This document shows positions 6,997-7,955 of a DNA stretch of 7,955 nucleotides, piece by piece. Every line of letters begins with the position of its first letter. Position 1 is the stretch's first letter. The notes under the pieces are model-generated. The model saw only the letters and a list, made by a program, of their open reading frames with translations, did no database searches and was not told where the DNA came from. The stretch is from assembly GCA_946630765.1 (NCBI GenBank), contig CAMOZF010000074.1:1-7955 (forward strand). Direction: 5' to 3'. Source of the stretch: an uncultured Lachnospiraceae bacterium (GTDB taxonomy: Bacteria > Bacillota_A > Clostridia > Lachnospirales > Lachnospiraceae). The position numbers and the translations under genes are program-made.

Positions 6997-7663
6997 GTGT
7001 CAGTCTGCCTCCCTCAAGCTCGTAAACCTGGTCACCGAAGTCCATGAGTCCCGGATCGTGGGTCGTCATGACAATCGTCACGCCTTCCTTTTCACAGAGT
7101 TCACGGAAGATCTTGACGACCGCAAGACCGGTCATCGTATCCAGTGCGCCCGTCGGCTCATCGGCGAAGATCACCTCCGGCCGATGGGCAATGGCCCGCG
7201 CGATCGCAATACGCTGCTGCTCGCCGCCGGAAAGCTCCTGCGGCATGTGATCCGCGCGGTTTCCGAGGCCGACAAGATGCAGACATTCCATGACGCGTTC
7301 CTTCCGGTCGCCTTTGTATTCGGCCATCCGAAGCGCGAAATCCACATTTTCATAGGCCGTCATCATCGGAATCAGCGCGACGGACTGGAAGACAAAGCCG
7401 ATCTTCTTCCGGCGGAGCATGGTCCGCTTTTCATCGGAATAGGCGGTGATATCGTCGCCGGAAAAGAACACCTTGCCCTCCGTCGGCAGATCAAGTGCAC
7501 CGAGGATGTTCATGAGCGTCGTTTTTCCTGAGCCGGAACGGCCTCTTAAGATCGTCAGTTTTCCCTTCGGGATCTCCACTGAAATGTCCTTCAGCGCCCA
7601 GAAATCGTCTCCCTGCGTCTGGAATGAACGCCCGACGCCTTCTGTAGTGAGTATGTAGTCCAT
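6983..7663 (-). CDS. ABC exporter-type ATPase (LolD/MacB class)
   Basis: A 226-residue ATP-binding subunit of an FtsX-type transporter, of normal length for the class. Motifs in order are Walker A GRSGSGKTT (41-49), Q-loop Gln93 in GFVFQSVALIP, signature LSGGE (144-148), Walker B VIFADEP (164-170), D-loop ALD (173-175) and H-loop His202. All catalytic residues are present. The start at ATG 7663 is preferred because GGAG (7670-7673) lies 6 bases ahead. A TTG six codons earlier (7681) is possible but has no better binding site. The gene starts 25 bases after the FtsX permease stop and its end overlaps the second ATPase gene, so the three form one operon. Such transporters export peptides, antibiotics or lipoproteins, or act as mechanotransmitters; the substrate is not readable here. 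Confidence 0.94.
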   Translation of the reverse strand: MDYILTTEGVGRSFQTQGDDFWALKDISVEIPKGKLTILRGRSGSGKTTLMNILGALDLPTEGKVFFSGDDITAYSDEKRTMLRRKKIGFVFQSVALIPMMTAYENVDFALRMAEYKGDRKERVMECLHLVGLGNRADHMPQELSGGEQQRIAIARAIAHRPEVIFADEPTGALDTMTGLAVVKIFRELCEKEGVTIVMTTHDPGLMDFGDQVYELEGGRLTHGEE

Positions 7664-7669
7664 GTCGTT

Positions 7670-7673
7670 CTCC
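7670..7673 (-). promoter_or_regulatory. Ribosome binding site that sets the first ATPase start
   Basis: TTGGAG followed by six bases and ATG (7661-7663) on the minus strand. This spacing is better than for the upstream TTG at 7681, so translation most likely begins at the ATG. Confidence 0.6.
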
Positions 7674-7688
7674 AAAATCAAAAGCTTC

Positions 7689-7955
7689 TTAATCTTCTCC
7701 GAGCTTCAATGCCTGCGCGATCTTCATCCTGCGCACAATCACGCTGAGGATAAACAGGCAGGAAATCAGCATCAGCGCAACAATCACCGCAAGCCTTATC
7801 ATATCCGACGGGGCGCTTGCGACCTTCAAAGGAACCGCCGTGTCCGCCGAGCTGTAGCCGATCTGAATCAGCGGCATGAAAAGCTTCGAGGTCAGAATGC
7901 CGTCCACAACGCCGATCAGGATCGCAAACAGCGAAATGTACAGGTGTTCGTTCAG
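7689..7955 (-). CDS. FtsX-like ABC transporter permease, C-terminal end only
   Basis: The frame is open to the right edge, giving the last 88 residues of a membrane protein; the start and most of the gene lie outside the window. It has two hydrophobic segments (about 6-20 and 52-71 of the visible part) joined by a polar loop. It ends in VIVRRMKIAQALKLGED, the short basic cytoplasmic tail typical of FtsX/MacB permeases, where the Ala-Leu-(Lys/Arg)-x-Gly-Glu ending recurs across the family. The in-frame GTG at 7905-7907 is inside the gene and not a real start. It lies directly before two exporter-type ATPase genes, which supports the assignment. Full FtsX permeases usually have 4 membrane segments, or 8 or more in duplicated forms; which type this is cannot be told here. 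Confidence 0.85.
   Translation of the reverse strand: MNEHLYISLFAILIGVVDGILTSKLFMPLIQIGYSSADTAVPLKVASAPSDMIRLAVIVALMLISCLFILSVIVRRMKIAQALKLGED

Noticed and set aside
6154..7531. Long plus-strand frames opposite the two ABC ATPase genes
   Set aside because: Both minus-strand genes show complete Walker A, signature, Walker B and H-loop motifs. The plus frames are shadows without recognisable features.

Overview
The window looks like a chromosomal segment of a low-to-mid-GC Firmicute, most likely a gut-type Clostridia (Lachnospiraceae or Oscillospiraceae style). The basis is a clostridial-type glutamate dehydrogenase, strong AGGAGG ribosome binding sites, canonical SigA promoters, a lipoprotein with an Asp/Thr/Ala/Pro linker behind the lipobox, and an LplABC/YtcP-type sugar importer without its own ATPase. 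The genus cannot be fixed from the sequence alone. No mobile element, CRISPR array, tRNA or rRNA was found, and no gap between genes exceeds about 220 bases.

Layout, left to right. (1) Bases 1-994 (+) hold the 3' part of gdhA, the gene for hexameric glutamate dehydrogenase; its start is off the left edge. (2) Bases 1030-1111 hold two stacked hairpin terminators between convergent genes; the second works in both directions. (3) Bases 1142-4837 (-) hold a carbohydrate importer cassette, in transcription order permease (LplB/YteP-like), permease (LplC/YtcP-like), substrate-binding lipoprotein. One SigA-type promoter precedes the first permease (4928-4955). A second, near-consensus promoter (2872-2900) sits just before the lipoprotein gene, which would let the binding protein be made in excess. 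(4) Bases 5056-5775 (-) hold a xylose-isomerase-like TIM-barrel sugar isomerase/epimerase. (5) Bases 5828-6085 (-) hold a small GIY-YIG domain protein. (6) Bases 6088-7955 (-) hold two ABC ATPases and the C-terminal end of an FtsX-type permease that is cut by the right edge: a MacB/FtsX-type transporter.

Eight genes in a row are on the minus strand. From the FtsX permease down to the isomerase, gaps are 52 bases or less and two ATPase genes overlap, so they probably share one transcript. The importer cassette has its own promoter, but I see no minus-strand terminator between it and the isomerase, so read-through is possible. Sugar uptake by the importer followed by isomerisation by the TIM-barrel enzyme is a plausible functional link, but it is inference from adjacency.

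Nothing here is clearly a new system. The points most worth a second look are: a SpoVT/AbrB-like swapped-hairpin domain fused to the C-terminus of one ABC ATPase; a perfect 11-bp inverted repeat upstream of the importer promoter, with a related half-site (TTCATAGTG) at a similar place upstream of the lipoprotein promoter, suggesting one regulator acts on both; and the terminator arrangement after gdhA.
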